A DNA stretch of 49,578 bases, from assembly GCF_020889785.1 (NCBI RefSeq), contig NZ_JACMYK010000046.1, positions 1 through 49,578 of the forward strand. Reading direction: 5' to 3'. The notes below the pieces were generated by a model. The model saw only the letters and a list, made by a program, of their open reading frames with translations. It was not told the DNA's origin and ran no database searches. The translations under genes were made by a program, and so were the position numbers. The DNA is from Bradyrhizobium acaciae (lineage in GTDB: Bacteria; Pseudomonadota; Alphaproteobacteria; Rhizobiales; Xanthobacteraceae). Of this stretch, positions 1 to 8,689 are shown in pieces; within the stretch, counting starts at the first letter, position 1, and each line of letters begins with the position of its first letter.

Positions 1-2
1 CT

Positions 3-293
3 TACATGGTGGCGGTCGCGACCGCCCTGCGCGTCGGCAGCGGCCCGGCCGACATGGCGCCGGTCGATGCGGCGCTGCATGCCTACAGCGAGGAGGTTGC
101 CGCCGTGCGCAGCGAGGGTCTGACCCGGGGCCTTCCGGTCGATGCGATGGAGCGGTTCTTCGCGCTCGGCTTTTCGCTCGACCAGATGCGGCAGAACCTG
201 AACGACCTCAAGCGCTGTCACGGCAATTGGTGCACCAACGAGGATGCCTCGGGGAAGATCGTCACTGAGACACCGGAGAAGAGCGCGGCGTGA
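3..293 (+). CDS. C-terminal part of a probable FUSC-family exporter (5' end outside window)
   Basis: The reading frame is open to the left edge and stops with TGA at 291-293, so only about 96 C-terminal residues are visible. They are alpha-helical, with a segment (AERFFALGF-like, written AMERFFALGFSLDQMRQNL) that resembles the cytoplasmic tail of FUSC / aromatic-acid exporter proteins of rhizobia. No membrane segment lies in the visible part, as expected for that tail. The gene converges on the leftward DsbA-fold gene with only 7 bp between the stops. Family assignment is from memory of the tail pattern and is tentative; the substrate cannot be inferred. Confidence 0.55.
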   Translation, partial: YMVAVATALRVGSGPADMAPVDAALHAYSEEVAAVRSEGLTRGLPVDAMERFFALGFSLDQMRQNLNDLKRCHGNWCTNEDASGKIVTETPEKSAA

Positions 294-300
294 TCCCGCG

Positions 301-957
301 CTACGCCGTCCGGCGCGTCAGGCCCTTGCTCTGCATGCGCCAGATCAGGAGATCAATCCGGTCCTGACCGAAGAACGGCTCGTCCTCGAAGACGAAGGTC
401 GGCACGCCCCAATGGCCGGAGGAAACGTGCGCGTCCTCGTTGCCCTTGATGACCTGCTCAAAGCGATCGGGATCGGTAGCGATCGCCGCATCCATCGCAG
501 CGAGATCGAAGCCGGCGGCATCAGCCGCTTGTGCCAGATGATCGCCCTCGTTCCAGCCCTTGACCGAGCCGTCCCACAGCACGCGGCTGATGGCGGAAGT
601 GAAGGCGAGCGCTCGTCCCTCGAGCTGGGCGGCGGCGCCGAGCCGGGTCAGGCGATGAATGTAGGGCTGATGCGTGGCGACGTCGAGCGTCGTCATGTCC
701 TGCACGATCGGGTCCGGGCGCGGAAAGCGGAACGGGATGTTCTCGTGCTTGGCGACGCGGCTGGAGTCGAGCACGACATAGCGAGCGAAACGCGGATCGG
801 TCTTCTTGAAGAAGCCGGGCACGCGCACCGCGAGCGGATAAACCGGCCGCAGAGTAACCGCCACATCGTAGTCGGCGACCATCTGCAGCGTCTTCGGCAG
901 CGCTAGATAACTGTAGGGGCTGCGGAACGAGAAGAACAGGTCGACCGACAGGGTCAT
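301..957 (-). CDS. 2-hydroxychromene-2-carboxylate isomerase family protein (DsbA fold)
   Basis: A 218-residue protein beginning MTLSVDLFFSFRSPYSYLAL. The FxFRSPYSYLA opening is the signature of the HCCA isomerase / DsbA-like kappa-GST group, in which the Ser replaces the CxxC cysteines of DsbA and binds glutathione. A late GVPTFVFEDEPFFGQDRI segment carries the cis-Pro loop. HCCA isomerase itself acts in naphthalene breakdown, but most relatives are glutathione-dependent enzymes of unknown substrate. It lies 3 bp downstream of the DUF2867 gene on the same strand, so the two are probably co-transcribed. Confidence 0.85.
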   Translation of the reverse strand: MTLSVDLFFSFRSPYSYLALPKTLQMVADYDVAVTLRPVYPLAVRVPGFFKKTDPRFARYVVLDSSRVAKHENIPFRFPRPDPIVQDMTTLDVATHQPYIHRLTRLGAAAQLEGRALAFTSAISRVLWDGSVKGWNEGDHLAQAADAAGFDLAAMDAAIATDPDRFEQVIKGNEDAHVSSGHWGVPTFVFEDEPFFGQDRIDLLIWRMQSKGLTRRTA

Positions 958-960
958 GCG

Positions 961-1449
961 CTAGCCGCCAGCCTTGCGCAGCATCACGGGCACGATCAGG
1001 CGGTGGAACGGCATGATCACTGCAAGATAGGTGCGCCCGAGCCAGTTGTGGGTGAGCACCAGCGTGGTCGCGGTGATGCTGCGCGCGGCTCCTGCGGGCG
1101 CGATGTCGACTGGCGCGACGTCGACGACAAGCCGAAAGTCGAGATGCTTGTCGTTGAAGCCCGCGACCAGCCGCTCCGGAGTTTCGCTGACCACCGGAAA
1201 TATCCCGATCATGTCGCACGCCACACCTTCAGTCGCGCCCGAGGTCTTCAGGCCGAACGGTGCGACCAGGAGATTGCGCAAGGCAACCAGCCATTCGAAC
1301 CAGCGCGGCTGCCCTGCCACCATCGCCTCCGTCGCGTGCCGCGCATCGAGGTCGGGGCGCGTGGTCGCAATCCGGAACGCATCGGCAAACTGCGCGCCGG
1401 CGAGCAGCGCAGCGGAATCCACGTTCGGCGTGACCTCGTCGACCCTCAT
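961..1449 (-). CDS. DUF2867 domain protein
   Basis: A 162-residue protein. The ATG at 1449-1447 is chosen because it overlaps the stop of the upstream MATE gene (ATGA arrangement), although the frame is open further upstream. The stretch from about residue 35 to the end (FRIATTRPDLDARHATEAM, then WLVALRNLLVAPFGLK and LVLTHNWLGRTYLAVIMPFH) is the pattern of DUF2867, a family of unknown function that is often fused to NAD-dependent epimerase-like domains. Here it stands alone. Translational coupling to the MATE pump and to the HCCA-isomerase-like gene suggests one transcript. Confidence 0.8.
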   Translation of the reverse strand: MRVDEVTPNVDSAALLAGAQFADAFRIATTRPDLDARHATEAMVAGQPRWFEWLVALRNLLVAPFGLKTSGATEGVACDMIGIFPVVSETPERLVAGFNDKHLDFRLVVDVAPVDIAPAGAARSITATTLVLTHNWLGRTYLAVIMPFHRLIVPVMLRKAGG

Positions 1450-2864
1450 CCAACCAGTCTGCGTGCCAGCTGGCGGAAACGCAAGATCAGGAGGGTGGCA
1501 TAAACCGCGGTCCCGAGCGACAGCCCGATCCAGACGCCGGGGGCGTTGAGCCTGCCCCAGAACGCAAGCGCGGAGGCCGAGGCGAACCCGATCAGCCAAT
1601 AGCTGATGACGGCGAACAGCAGCGGCACCTGGGTGTCGTTCATGCCGCGCAACGCGCCGGCGCAGGTGGTCTGGACACCGTCGGCGATGAAGAAGGTCGC
1701 GCCGATCAAGAGCAGCGCCGCGGTGAGCTGCGCGGTGGCGTCAGAGGCCTCACCGAGGAACAGCGCGGCGATCTCGAAGCGGGCCAGGATCACCGCAAGC
1801 GTCATGATGCTCATAAAGACGCCGCTGAGCCCGACGGCGACGAAGCCTGCGCGCTGCACTCCGTCGGTGTCGCGCCGGCCGACGGCCTGGCCGACCCGCA
1901 CGGTCGCAGCCATGCTGACGCCGAACGGCACCATGAATAGGATCGCCGCGATCTGCAGCGCGATCTGGTGCGCAGCCAGCGCCGTGGTGCTGATCAGCCC
2001 CATCAAGAGGCCGGCCGCGCCGAACAGGCCGTATTCGAGCAGAAAGGCAATCGAGATCGGCGCGCCGACGGCGACAAGCTTGCCCATCAGCGGCCAGTCG
2101 ATGCGCCAGACGCGGCTGAACACATGGTATTTGCGGAACGGGCGGCGCCGCGCCGCGAACCACACGCCGGCGAGGAAGGTGCCGAGGTTGACGATCGTGG
2201 TCGCAAGCCCGGCGCCGAACATGCCGAGCTCGGGCATGCCCCATTTGCCGTAGAGCAACAGGTAGACCATCAGCGCGTTGGCCGGGATCGCCGCGAGCGT
2301 GATCCACAGCACCGGCTCCGGCCGATTCACCGCACTCATGAAGCCGCGGAGCGCAATGAACCACAGCGCCGGCAGGATGCCCCAGCCGAGCCCGAACAGA
2401 TATTGCTGCGCCAGATGCGCGGTAGCCTTGGTCTGGCCGAGCGCGAGCAGGATGCGCTCACCTTGGAACGGCAGCGCCATCAGCGGCAGCACCATGAAGA
2501 AGCCGGCCCACAGCCCGACGCGCAGCGCGCGCCGCATCACGCGCGGGTCGCGGGCGCCGAACGCCTGCGCGGCCAGTGGCGAGACCGCCGACATCATGCC
2601 CATGCCGATCGTGAAGCTGACGAAATAAACGGTATGCGCCAGCGCCGCCGCGGCGATGCTTTCGCTGCCGAGTCGGCCGATGAAGGCGAGATCTGTCGTC
2701 ATCATCGCGATCTGCCCGAGCTGCGTCAGCGCAAGCGGCACCGCGAGCTTCAGCGTCTCCGCGAGCTCCGCCGTGAGCAGCTTGCGGGGTACGGCAAACG
2801 CCGCCCCGGAGGGGGCGACGGTCGCGCGCGCCGCGGCCGGGTCGATCTTGTCGATGCAGGTCAT
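1446..2864 (-). CDS. MATE family multidrug/toxin efflux transporter
   Basis: 472 residues, the usual length for MATE/NorM exporters, with about twelve hydrophobic segments. The N-terminal LKLAVPLALTQLGQIAMMTT and the RALRGMNDTQVPLLFAV stretch near residue 400 are characteristic of the family. These inner-membrane proteins exchange Na+ or H+ for cationic drugs and metabolites; the substrate cannot be read from sequence. The start at 2864 has no strong ribosome binding site, so a nearby alternative start is possible. It follows the murA-like gene by about 57 bp on the same strand and is coupled by a 4-bp overlap to the DUF2867 gene. Confidence 0.9.
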   Translation of the reverse strand: MTCIDKIDPAAARATVAPSGAAFAVPRKLLTAELAETLKLAVPLALTQLGQIAMMTTDLAFIGRLGSESIAAAALAHTVYFVSFTIGMGMMSAVSPLAAQAFGARDPRVMRRALRVGLWAGFFMVLPLMALPFQGERILLALGQTKATAHLAQQYLFGLGWGILPALWFIALRGFMSAVNRPEPVLWITLAAIPANALMVYLLLYGKWGMPELGMFGAGLATTIVNLGTFLAGVWFAARRRPFRKYHVFSRVWRIDWPLMGKLVAVGAPISIAFLLEYGLFGAAGLLMGLISTTALAAHQIALQIAAILFMVPFGVSMAATVRVGQAVGRRDTDGVQRAGFVAVGLSGVFMSIMTLAVILARFEIAALFLGEASDATAQLTAALLLIGATFFIADGVQTTCAGALRGMNDTQVPLLFAVISYWLIGFASASALAFWGRLNAPGVWIGLSLGTAVYATLLILRFRQLARRLVG

Positions 2865-2921
2865 GATGGCACGTCTAGCACGGCAAACCGGCCGGAAGGA
2901 TGGCCAAGCTGCCGCAGGAAG

Positions 2922-4214
2922 TTAGGTTCGCGCGGGGATCCGCTTGATCTTGGCGCCGAGCGCGTTGAGACGCTCGTCGATCCGCTCATAGCCGCGCTCG
3001 ATCTGGTCGGCGTTGTTGATGGTGGAGGTGCCGTTGGCGCACACCGCGGCAAGCAGCATCGCCATACCGGCGCGAATGTCGGGCGAATTCATCGGCGCGC
3101 CGCGCAGCCGGCTCGGACCGGCCACGATCGCGCGATGCGGATCGCACAGCACGATGCGGCCGCCCATCGCGATCAGATTGTCGACGAAGAACATCCGCGA
3201 CTCGAACATCTTCTCGTGCATCAGGATGACGCCGTCGCACTGCGTCGCAGTTACGATCGCGATCGACATCAGATCCGCCGGGAAGGCCGGCCAGGGTTGG
3301 TCCTCGAGCTTCGGCACGTGGCCGCCGAAATCGTCGTGGATCTTCATGGTCTGGTTCGACGGCACGACGAGGTCGTCGCCCTCGACGCCGCAGACGATGC
3401 CGAGCCGCTCAAAACCCATCCGGATCGAGCGCAGATGCTCGACGCCGGCGCGCGCGATGCGCAGCGGCGAGCGGGTCACCGCGGCAAGCCCGATCAGCGA
3501 ACCGACCTCGATATGATCGGGCTGGATCGCGAAACTCGCGCTGCCGAGCGTCGCCGGCCCGTGCACGGTGATGGTGTTGGTGCCGACGCCTTCGATCCTG
3601 GCGCCGAGCGCAATCAAAAAATTGGCGAGATCCTGCACATGCGGTTCGGAGGCCGCGTTGCGCAGATAGGTGGTGCCGCGGGCGGCGACGGCGGCGACCA
3701 GCGCGTTCTCGGTCGCGGTGACGCTGGGCTCGTCGAGGAATACGTCGGCGCCCTTCAGCTTCGAGGCGCGGAATTCGAGCCGGTGCGTCGCAGTGACCGT
3801 GGCGCCGAGCTGTTCGAACGCCAAAAAGTGCGTGTCGAGCCGGCGGCGGCCGATCACGTCGCCGCCGGGCGGCGGCAGTGCGACCTCGCCGCAGCGGGCA
3901 AGCAGCGGCCCCGCGAGCAGGATCGAGGCGCGGATGCGCGCGCACAGAACCGGGTCCAGATCGGCGGCGCGGATCTCCTTGGCATGAATCTGCAGCGTGT
4001 TGCGCTCGGTCCATTCGGCGCTGGCGCCGACCGAGCGGCACAGCTCGACGAGCGTCTCGGTGTCGCGGATGCGCGGCACATTGGTCAGCGTGACCGGGTG
4101 CTCGGTGAGCAGGGCAGCGGCGATGATCGGCAGCGCGGAGTTCTTGTTGCCCGACGGCTCGATGGTGCCGGAAAGGCGGCGGCCGCCTTCGACGATGTAT
4201 TGGATCGGCGGCAC
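2922..4214 (-). CDS. murA: UDP-N-acetylglucosamine 1-carboxyvinyltransferase, Asp-type
   Basis: 430 residues, full length for EPSP-synthase-fold MurA, which transfers enolpyruvate from PEP to UDP-GlcNAc in the first committed step of peptidoglycan synthesis. The Lys-Asn pair is present (SGNKNSALP, residues 21-29), as are the Asp of FPADL and the C-terminal RGYERIDERLNALGA holding the PEP-binding Arg. The loop that carries Cys115 in E. coli reads PPPGGDVIG, so the catalytic Cys is Asp119. Asp-type enzymes in Mycobacterium, Chlamydia and Borrelia are known to be insensitive to fosfomycin. Whether a Cys-type MurA also exists outside the window is unknown. Confidence 0.9.
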   Translation of the reverse strand: MPPIQYIVEGGRRLSGTIEPSGNKNSALPIIAAALLTEHPVTLTNVPRIRDTETLVELCRSVGASAEWTERNTLQIHAKEIRAADLDPVLCARIRASILLAGPLLARCGEVALPPPGGDVIGRRRLDTHFLAFEQLGATVTATHRLEFRASKLKGADVFLDEPSVTATENALVAAVAARGTTYLRNAASEPHVQDLANFLIALGARIEGVGTNTITVHGPATLGSASFAIQPDHIEVGSLIGLAAVTRSPLRIARAGVEHLRSIRMGFERLGIVCGVEGDDLVVPSNQTMKIHDDFGGHVPKLEDQPWPAFPADLMSIAIVTATQCDGVILMHEKMFESRMFFVDNLIAMGGRIVLCDPHRAIVAGPSRLRGAPMNSPDIRAGMAMLLAAVCANGTSTINNADQIERGYERIDERLNALGAKIKRIPART

Positions 4215-4623
4215 GCGGAATGTCCCCTAACGCATCATGCAGACTTGAATTCAAACTCGGCCATTCAAAATTCCGTAACGGAATCAATGGCTGTCCGGCA
4301 CCGTAACACAGTTTCCGATGCAGCTTCCAGACGAAAGGTAGCGGTGCGATGGCGCCGGCCGCGCTGTCACGGAGGCGTCACTCTCGCCGCGCCATCGTGC
4401 GGGAAAGCGCGTGTCTGCCTCTGAGGACGACGGTCTGAGATATTGTAGCGAGCGGCCTCCCTACGCCGTCGTCCTGGCGAAAGCCAGGACCCATAACCAC
4501 CGAGTTCGATTGGGAGTGAGATCGTGGCCCCAGCGTCGCGCAACAGCAAGCGGTTGGGGTAATGGGTCCTGGCTTTCGCCAGGACGACACTGAATACATT
4601 CACACTCTCTCAGGTGCAGGCCG
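4215..4623. other. gyrB-murA intergenic region (409 bp), no gene
   Basis: No convincing coding sequence is seen. The gyrB-proximal half is taken up by the paired palindrome at 4468-4588. The murA-proximal part, about 4215-4440, should hold the murA promoter, but no convincing -35/-10 pair was picked out. Confidence 0.6.
4468..4588. repeat. Paired palindromic repeat between gyrB and murA
   Basis: Two 27-nt arms (4468-4494 and 4562-4588) are perfect inverted copies separated by 67 nt. Each arm contains its own hairpin, GTCCTGGCGAAAGCCAGGAC at 4471-4490 and its complement at 4566-4585. This is the arrangement of REP/BIME-type elements. It sits just downstream of the gyrB stop, so in gyrB mRNA it would fold into either two small hairpins or one long stem and may mark the 3' end. 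Confidence 0.8.
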
Positions 4624-7059
4624 TTAGATATCGATGGTGGCGCTGAGCGAGTTTTCCTGGATGAAGTCGCGGCGCGGTTCGACCACGTCACCCATCAGCT
4701 TGGTGAAGATATCGTCGGCCTCGTCGACCTCCTTGACCTTCACCTGGAGCAGCGAGCGCGCTTCAGTGTCCAGCGTGGTCTCCCACAGCTGCTCCGGGTT
4801 CATTTCGCCGAGACCTTTGTAGCGCTGCAGCGAGATGCCCTTGCGGGCGGCGTCGGTCACGGCCTCGAACAGGTCGACCGGACCGTGGATGATCTGCTCG
4901 GCATCCTTGCGCCGGAGCTTGCCCGCGCGCACGTAGATCTCCTGAAGCTCGGTGGCGTATTCATCAAGCTTGCGTGCATCGGCCGAGCCGAGAAAGGCGT
5001 CGTCGATCACGGCCGCTTCCTTGACGCCGCGCACGGTGCGCTCGAACTGGAAGCCCTGGCCTTCCGTGAACGTGCCGATCCATCCGCGCTCGACCTCGTC
5101 GGCCACGGCGTCCAGCCGCTTGGCGATGTACTCGGCGGCCGAACTGGCGGTCGCGATATCGCCGGTGATCCTGGGGTTCAGCACGCCCGCGATCGCGGCC
5201 TGCTCGATGACCGCGCGATTGTAGCGGCTGTGCAGGTTGCGCAGCACGGAGCGGATGATCCTTGCGTCTTCGACCAGCGCCAGCAAGTCGCGGCCCGAGC
5301 GGTCGTCGCCGGAGGCCGGTTTGAACACGCATTCGTCGAGTCCGGTCGAGATCAGATAATCCTCCAGCGCGCGCTCGTCCTTCAGGTACTGCTCGGACTT
5401 GCCGCGCGAGACCTTATAGAGCGGCGGCTGGGCGATATAGAGGAAGCCGCCATCGATGATCGAGCGCATCTGGCGATAGAAGAAGGTCAGCAGCAGCGTA
5501 CGGATATGGGCGCCGTCGACGTCGGCGTCGGTCATCACGATGATCTTGTGGTAGCGCAGCTTGTCGACCGAGAAGTCGTCGCTGATGCCGGTGCCGAGCG
5601 CGGTGATCAGCGTGCCGATCTGCTCGGACGACAGCATCTTGTCGGGGCGCACGCGCTCGACATTGAGGATCTTGCCGCGCAGCGGCAGCACCGCCTGGAA
5701 TTCGCGGTTGCGGCCCTGCTTGGCGCTGCCGCCTGCCGAGTCACCCTCGACGATGAACAGTTCGGACTTCGCCGGATCCTTCTCCTGGCAGTCGGCGAGC
5801 TTGCCGGGCAACGAGGAGACGCTGAGCGGGTTCTTGCGCGTCAGCTCGCGGGCCTTGCGCGCAGCCTCGCGGGCCGCGGCGGCCTGGATCACCTTGCCGA
5901 CGATTTCCTTGGCTTCCTTCGGATTCTCCTCGAACCAGGCGGCAAGCGCCTCGTTCAGCACGTTCTCGACCACCGGTCGAACCTCCGAGGACACCAGCTT
6001 GTCCTTGGTCTGCGACGAGAATTTCGGATCGGGCACCTTCACCGACAGCACCGCGGTGAGGCCTTCACGGCAGTCGTCGCCGGTCAGCGCGATCTTTTCC
6101 TTCTTCGCATTGGCCTCGGCATAGCCGTTGACCTGGCGCGTCAGCGCGCCGCGGAAGCCGGCCAAATGGGTACCGCCGTCACGCTGCGGGATGTTGTTGG
6201 TGAAGCACAGCACGTTCTCGTGGTAGCTGTCGTTCCACCACAGCGCGGCTTCGACGCCGATGCCGTTGGCTTCCGAGCGCACCATGATCGGCGCCGGCAC
6301 GATCGCCTTCTTGTTGCGGTCGAGATATTTGACGAACTCCTCGACGCCGCCGGAATAGTGCATCTCCTCGCGCTTCTCGACCGCGTGGCGCATGTCTGAG
6401 AGCACGATGTGGACGCCGGAATTGAGGAAGGCGAGCTCGCGCAGCCGGTGCTCGAGCGTGGCGAAATCATATTCGACGTTCTTGAAGGTCTCGGTCGAGG
6501 CGAGGAAAGTGACCTCGGTGCCGCGCTTGCCCGGGGCGTCGCCGACCACCTTGAGCGGCGCCACGGCATCGCCGTGCGCGAACTCGATGTAGTGTTCCTT
6601 GTCGTCGCGCCAGATCCGCAAGCCGAGCTTGCTGGAAAGCGCGTTGACGACGGAGACGCCGACGCCGTGCAGGCCGCCGGAAACCTTGTAGGAGTTCTGG
6701 TCGAACTTTCCGCCGGCGTGCAGCTGGGTCATGATGACCTCGGCCGCCGAGACGCCCTCGCCCTTGTGGATGTCGACCGGAATGCCGCGCCCGTCGTCAT
6801 ACACAGTAACGGAATTGTCGGCGTTGAGGGTGACGAGGACGCGGCTCGCATGGCCCGCCAGCGCCTCGTCGATCGCGTTGTCGACGACCTCGTAGACCAT
6901 GTGATGCAGACCGGAACCGTCGTCGGTGTCGCCGATATACATGCCGGGCCGCTTGCGAACGGCGTCGAGGCCCTTCAGCACCCGGATCGATTCCGCACCA
7001 TATTCAGCCGGAATGGGATGCTCAGATTCGGCAGGGGTCTGCCGGGCAGGTTCAGTCAT
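4624..7059 (-). CDS. gyrB: DNA gyrase subunit B
   Basis: 811 residues, typical of alphaproteobacterial GyrB. The N-terminal GHKL ATPase domain shows VVDNAIDEAL, DDGRGIPV and the LHGVGVSVVNAL lid region. The TOPRIM domain shows EGDSAGGSAKQGRNR and DADVDGAHIR, which carry the metal-binding acids. The C-terminus has the RYKGLGEMNPEQLWETT motif that contacts GyrA. With GyrA it introduces negative supercoils using ATP. The start at 7059 is supported by GAAGG 6 nt upstream. It is separated from recF by 489 bp of regulatory DNA and is probably transcribed from its own promoter. Confidence 0.98.
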   Translation of the reverse strand: MTEPARQTPAESEHPIPAEYGAESIRVLKGLDAVRKRPGMYIGDTDDGSGLHHMVYEVVDNAIDEALAGHASRVLVTLNADNSVTVYDDGRGIPVDIHKGEGVSAAEVIMTQLHAGGKFDQNSYKVSGGLHGVGVSVVNALSSKLGLRIWRDDKEHYIEFAHGDAVAPLKVVGDAPGKRGTEVTFLASTETFKNVEYDFATLEHRLRELAFLNSGVHIVLSDMRHAVEKREEMHYSGGVEEFVKYLDRNKKAIVPAPIMVRSEANGIGVEAALWWNDSYHENVLCFTNNIPQRDGGTHLAGFRGALTRQVNGYAEANAKKEKIALTGDDCREGLTAVLSVKVPDPKFSSQTKDKLVSSEVRPVVENVLNEALAAWFEENPKEAKEIVGKVIQAAAAREAARKARELTRKNPLSVSSLPGKLADCQEKDPAKSELFIVEGDSAGGSAKQGRNREFQAVLPLRGKILNVERVRPDKMLSSEQIGTLITALGTGISDDFSVDKLRYHKIIVMTDADVDGAHIRTLLLTFFYRQMRSIIDGGFLYIAQPPLYKVSRGKSEQYLKDERALEDYLISTGLDECVFKPASGDDRSGRDLLALVEDARIIRSVLRNLHSRYNRAVIEQAAIAGVLNPRITGDIATASSAAEYIAKRLDAVADEVERGWIGTFTEGQGFQFERTVRGVKEAAVIDDAFLGSADARKLDEYATELQEIYVRAGKLRRKDAEQIIHGPVDLFEAVTDAARKGISLQRYKGLGEMNPEQLWETTLDTEARSLLQVKVKEVDEADDIFTKLMGDVVEPRRDFIQENSLSATIDI

Positions 7060-7176
7060 GTGAGGCCTTCGAGGATGTCCCGAATCAGCTGCACAAAATG
7101 AGGCGCTGATTCCGCTATTTGTGCCACGAAAGAGATGTTGCGCCTAGCGCAAAGTCTCTCTCTACAAACTATTGAA

Positions 7177-7204
7177 TAGATAGGATTTTTTAGGCCTCTT
7201 TCAA
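7177..7204 (-). promoter_or_regulatory. Candidate gyrB promoter
   Basis: Read on the minus strand, TTGAAA (7204-7199) is followed after 16 nt by TATCTA (7182-7177), a fair match to a housekeeping promoter. It would give a leader of roughly 110 nt before the gyrB ATG. The TTGAAAG motif is doubled, giving an alternative -35. GANTC sites crowd the DNA immediately upstream. Confidence 0.4.
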
Positions 7205-7218
7205 GACTTTCAAGGGCC

Positions 7219-7282
7219 GATTCCGAGGGCTCTGAAAAGCCCGATTCGGTGGCGGATTCGGAGCCCTTGTCGAGGCCGATTC
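7219..7282. promoter_or_regulatory. Cluster of GANTC (CcrM-type) sites upstream of gyrB
   Basis: GATTC occurs at 7219-7223, 7243-7247, 7255-7259 and 7278-7282, four sites in 64 bp, with two more at 7082-7086 and 7108-7112. Three are embedded in CCGATTC and one in CGGATTC. GANTC is the target of the cell-cycle methyltransferase CcrM in alphaproteobacteria. Site presence is seen directly; a role in gyrB control is inference. Confidence 0.6.
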
Positions 7283-7548
7283 TGCGACGCCGGAAACATG
7301 ATGAGATCAGGCCGAATTGGAGCGGCTTCGGAGGTTCGCTTCTCACCGCTGGGCATCGGCAAACCGGCGGCGAGGGGACGCTGGCGCAATTTCGGAATAT
7401 TAGAATAATGTTCCTGAGTTGCCCGACGTGTCAAGCTGCTTGGTCGAACGCCGGCCGCCGCCGGTTACTTTGCATGGGGTTGTTTTCGATATTTTGGCAA
7501 TGCGCCCTGCGGCGGCGCCATCGCTTCAGATTGCCCTAGACTAGCCAA

Positions 7549-8685
7549 TCAGCCGCGCCTTGTGGCGCGGCCGGACTCAACGTCGAAAATCTCGCCTCGC
7601 GGACCGATATCGACGAAGGCCGCGGGGTCGGCGCCGGTCATCCAGACCTGGGCGCCGAGCTTGCCGAGCTCTTCGAACAGCGCCTTGCGCCTGTTGGGGT
7701 CGAGGTGAGCGACGACCTCGTCGAGCAACAGCAGCGGCACGATGCCGGTCATCTCCGCAACCATCGTGGCGTGCGCCAGCACCAGCCCGATCAACAGCGC
7801 CTTCTGCTCGCCGGTCGAGGCGTCGCGCGCCGGCATGTTCTTCGGTGCGTAGACCACCTGCAGATCGGTGAGATGCGGGCCGTCCAGCGTGCGCCCGGCG
7901 GCCGCGTCGCGGGGGCGGCTCGCGCGCAGGATCTCGCGGTAGCGATCTTCTACCGCCGTCGCAGGTTCCTGCAGCAGCGCATTCTCCATCCAGCCATCGA
8001 GCATGATCTCGGCGGAGGGAAAGGCCGAGGCCGCACCGCGCTCGCGCAGCATCACCGCGAGCTTGGCGGCGGTCTGGCCGCGCGATGCGGCGACCGCGAC
8101 CGCAAGCTCCGCGGTCTCGCGCTCGATCGCATCACACCAATGGTCGTCATAGTTGCGCACCTCGAGCAGCCGGTTGCGCGAGCGCAGCGATCGCTCCAGT
8201 GCGGAGACGCGGCCGGAATGCTCGGAATCGATGGCCAGCACCAGGCGGTCGAAGAAGCGCCGCCGTTCCGACGCCGCGCCCATGAACAGGCCGTCCATCG
8301 CGGGCGTCAGCCACACCATGCGCAGATGGTCGCCGAACGCGGTCGCGGAACCCACCGGTTCGCGATCGATGCGGCAGCGCCTGGTGTTGCTCGCCTCGCC
8401 GGTCGGCGGATCGATGCCGGTACCGAGCGTGGCGAGGCCGAGCGCGCCCTCGACTTCGGCCGACACCGCCCAGGAGCCGTCGCCCTGATTGTCGGCGATG
8501 TCCTCCAGGGTCGCGCGGCGCAGCCCGCGGCCCGGCGACAGGAACGAGACCGCCTCCATGCAATTGGTCTTGCCGGCGCCGTTCGGCCCGACCAGCACCA
8601 CCATGTCGCCCGCGACCTGCAGCGTCGCCGCTCGGTAATTGCGGAAATGCGTCAGCGACAGGCGATGAATACGGGACGGGGTCAT
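7549..8685 (-). CDS. recF: DNA replication and repair protein RecF
   Basis: 378 residues, the normal length. Walker A is GPNGAGKT at residues 33-40, followed by a long insert domain and the Walker B / D-loop LLLLDEVVAHLDPNRR near residue 325. RecF is an SMC-like ATPase that, with RecO and RecR, loads RecA at gaps on lagging or stalled forks. In many bacteria recF directly follows dnaN; here a GIY-YIG gene with its own inverted repeats is inserted between the two. The very start of recF lies only 5 bp from one repeat, so its promoter must be within the repeat unit or further upstream. Confidence 0.97.
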   Translation of the reverse strand: MTPSRIHRLSLTHFRNYRAATLQVAGDMVVLVGPNGAGKTNCMEAVSFLSPGRGLRRATLEDIADNQGDGSWAVSAEVEGALGLATLGTGIDPPTGEASNTRRCRIDREPVGSATAFGDHLRMVWLTPAMDGLFMGAASERRRFFDRLVLAIDSEHSGRVSALERSLRSRNRLLEVRNYDDHWCDAIERETAELAVAVAASRGQTAAKLAVMLRERGAASAFPSAEIMLDGWMENALLQEPATAVEDRYREILRASRPRDAAAGRTLDGPHLTDLQVVYAPKNMPARDASTGEQKALLIGLVLAHATMVAEMTGIVPLLLLDEVVAHLDPNRRKALFEELGKLGAQVWMTGADPAAFVDIGPRGEIFDVESGRATRRG

Positions 8686-8689
8686 GGTT

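Larger units (their letters stand above)
7060..7548. other. recF-gyrB intergenic region (489 bp), no gene
   Basis: Possible short frames here have no family-like sequence and no ribosome binding site. The stretch contains a candidate gyrB promoter near 7177-7204, a tandem pair of CTTTCAAG-like motifs at about 7198-7215, and six GANTC sites between 7082 and 7282. The recF-proximal 200 bp (7340-7548) shows nothing recognisable apart from a GCCGCGCC-TTGT-GGCGCGGC hairpin at 7552-7571 inside the recF 3' end. Confidence 0.6.

Noticed and set aside
1968..4424. Very long rightward frame (818 codons) across the MATE and murA genes
   Set aside because: It is the antisense shadow of two well-supported leftward genes in GC-rich DNA, with His/Arg/Gln-rich nonsense composition.
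7056..7346. 96-residue leftward frame ending at the gyrB start
   Set aside because: No family-like sequence or ribosome binding site; it covers the candidate promoter and the GANTC cluster, so it is more likely regulatory DNA.
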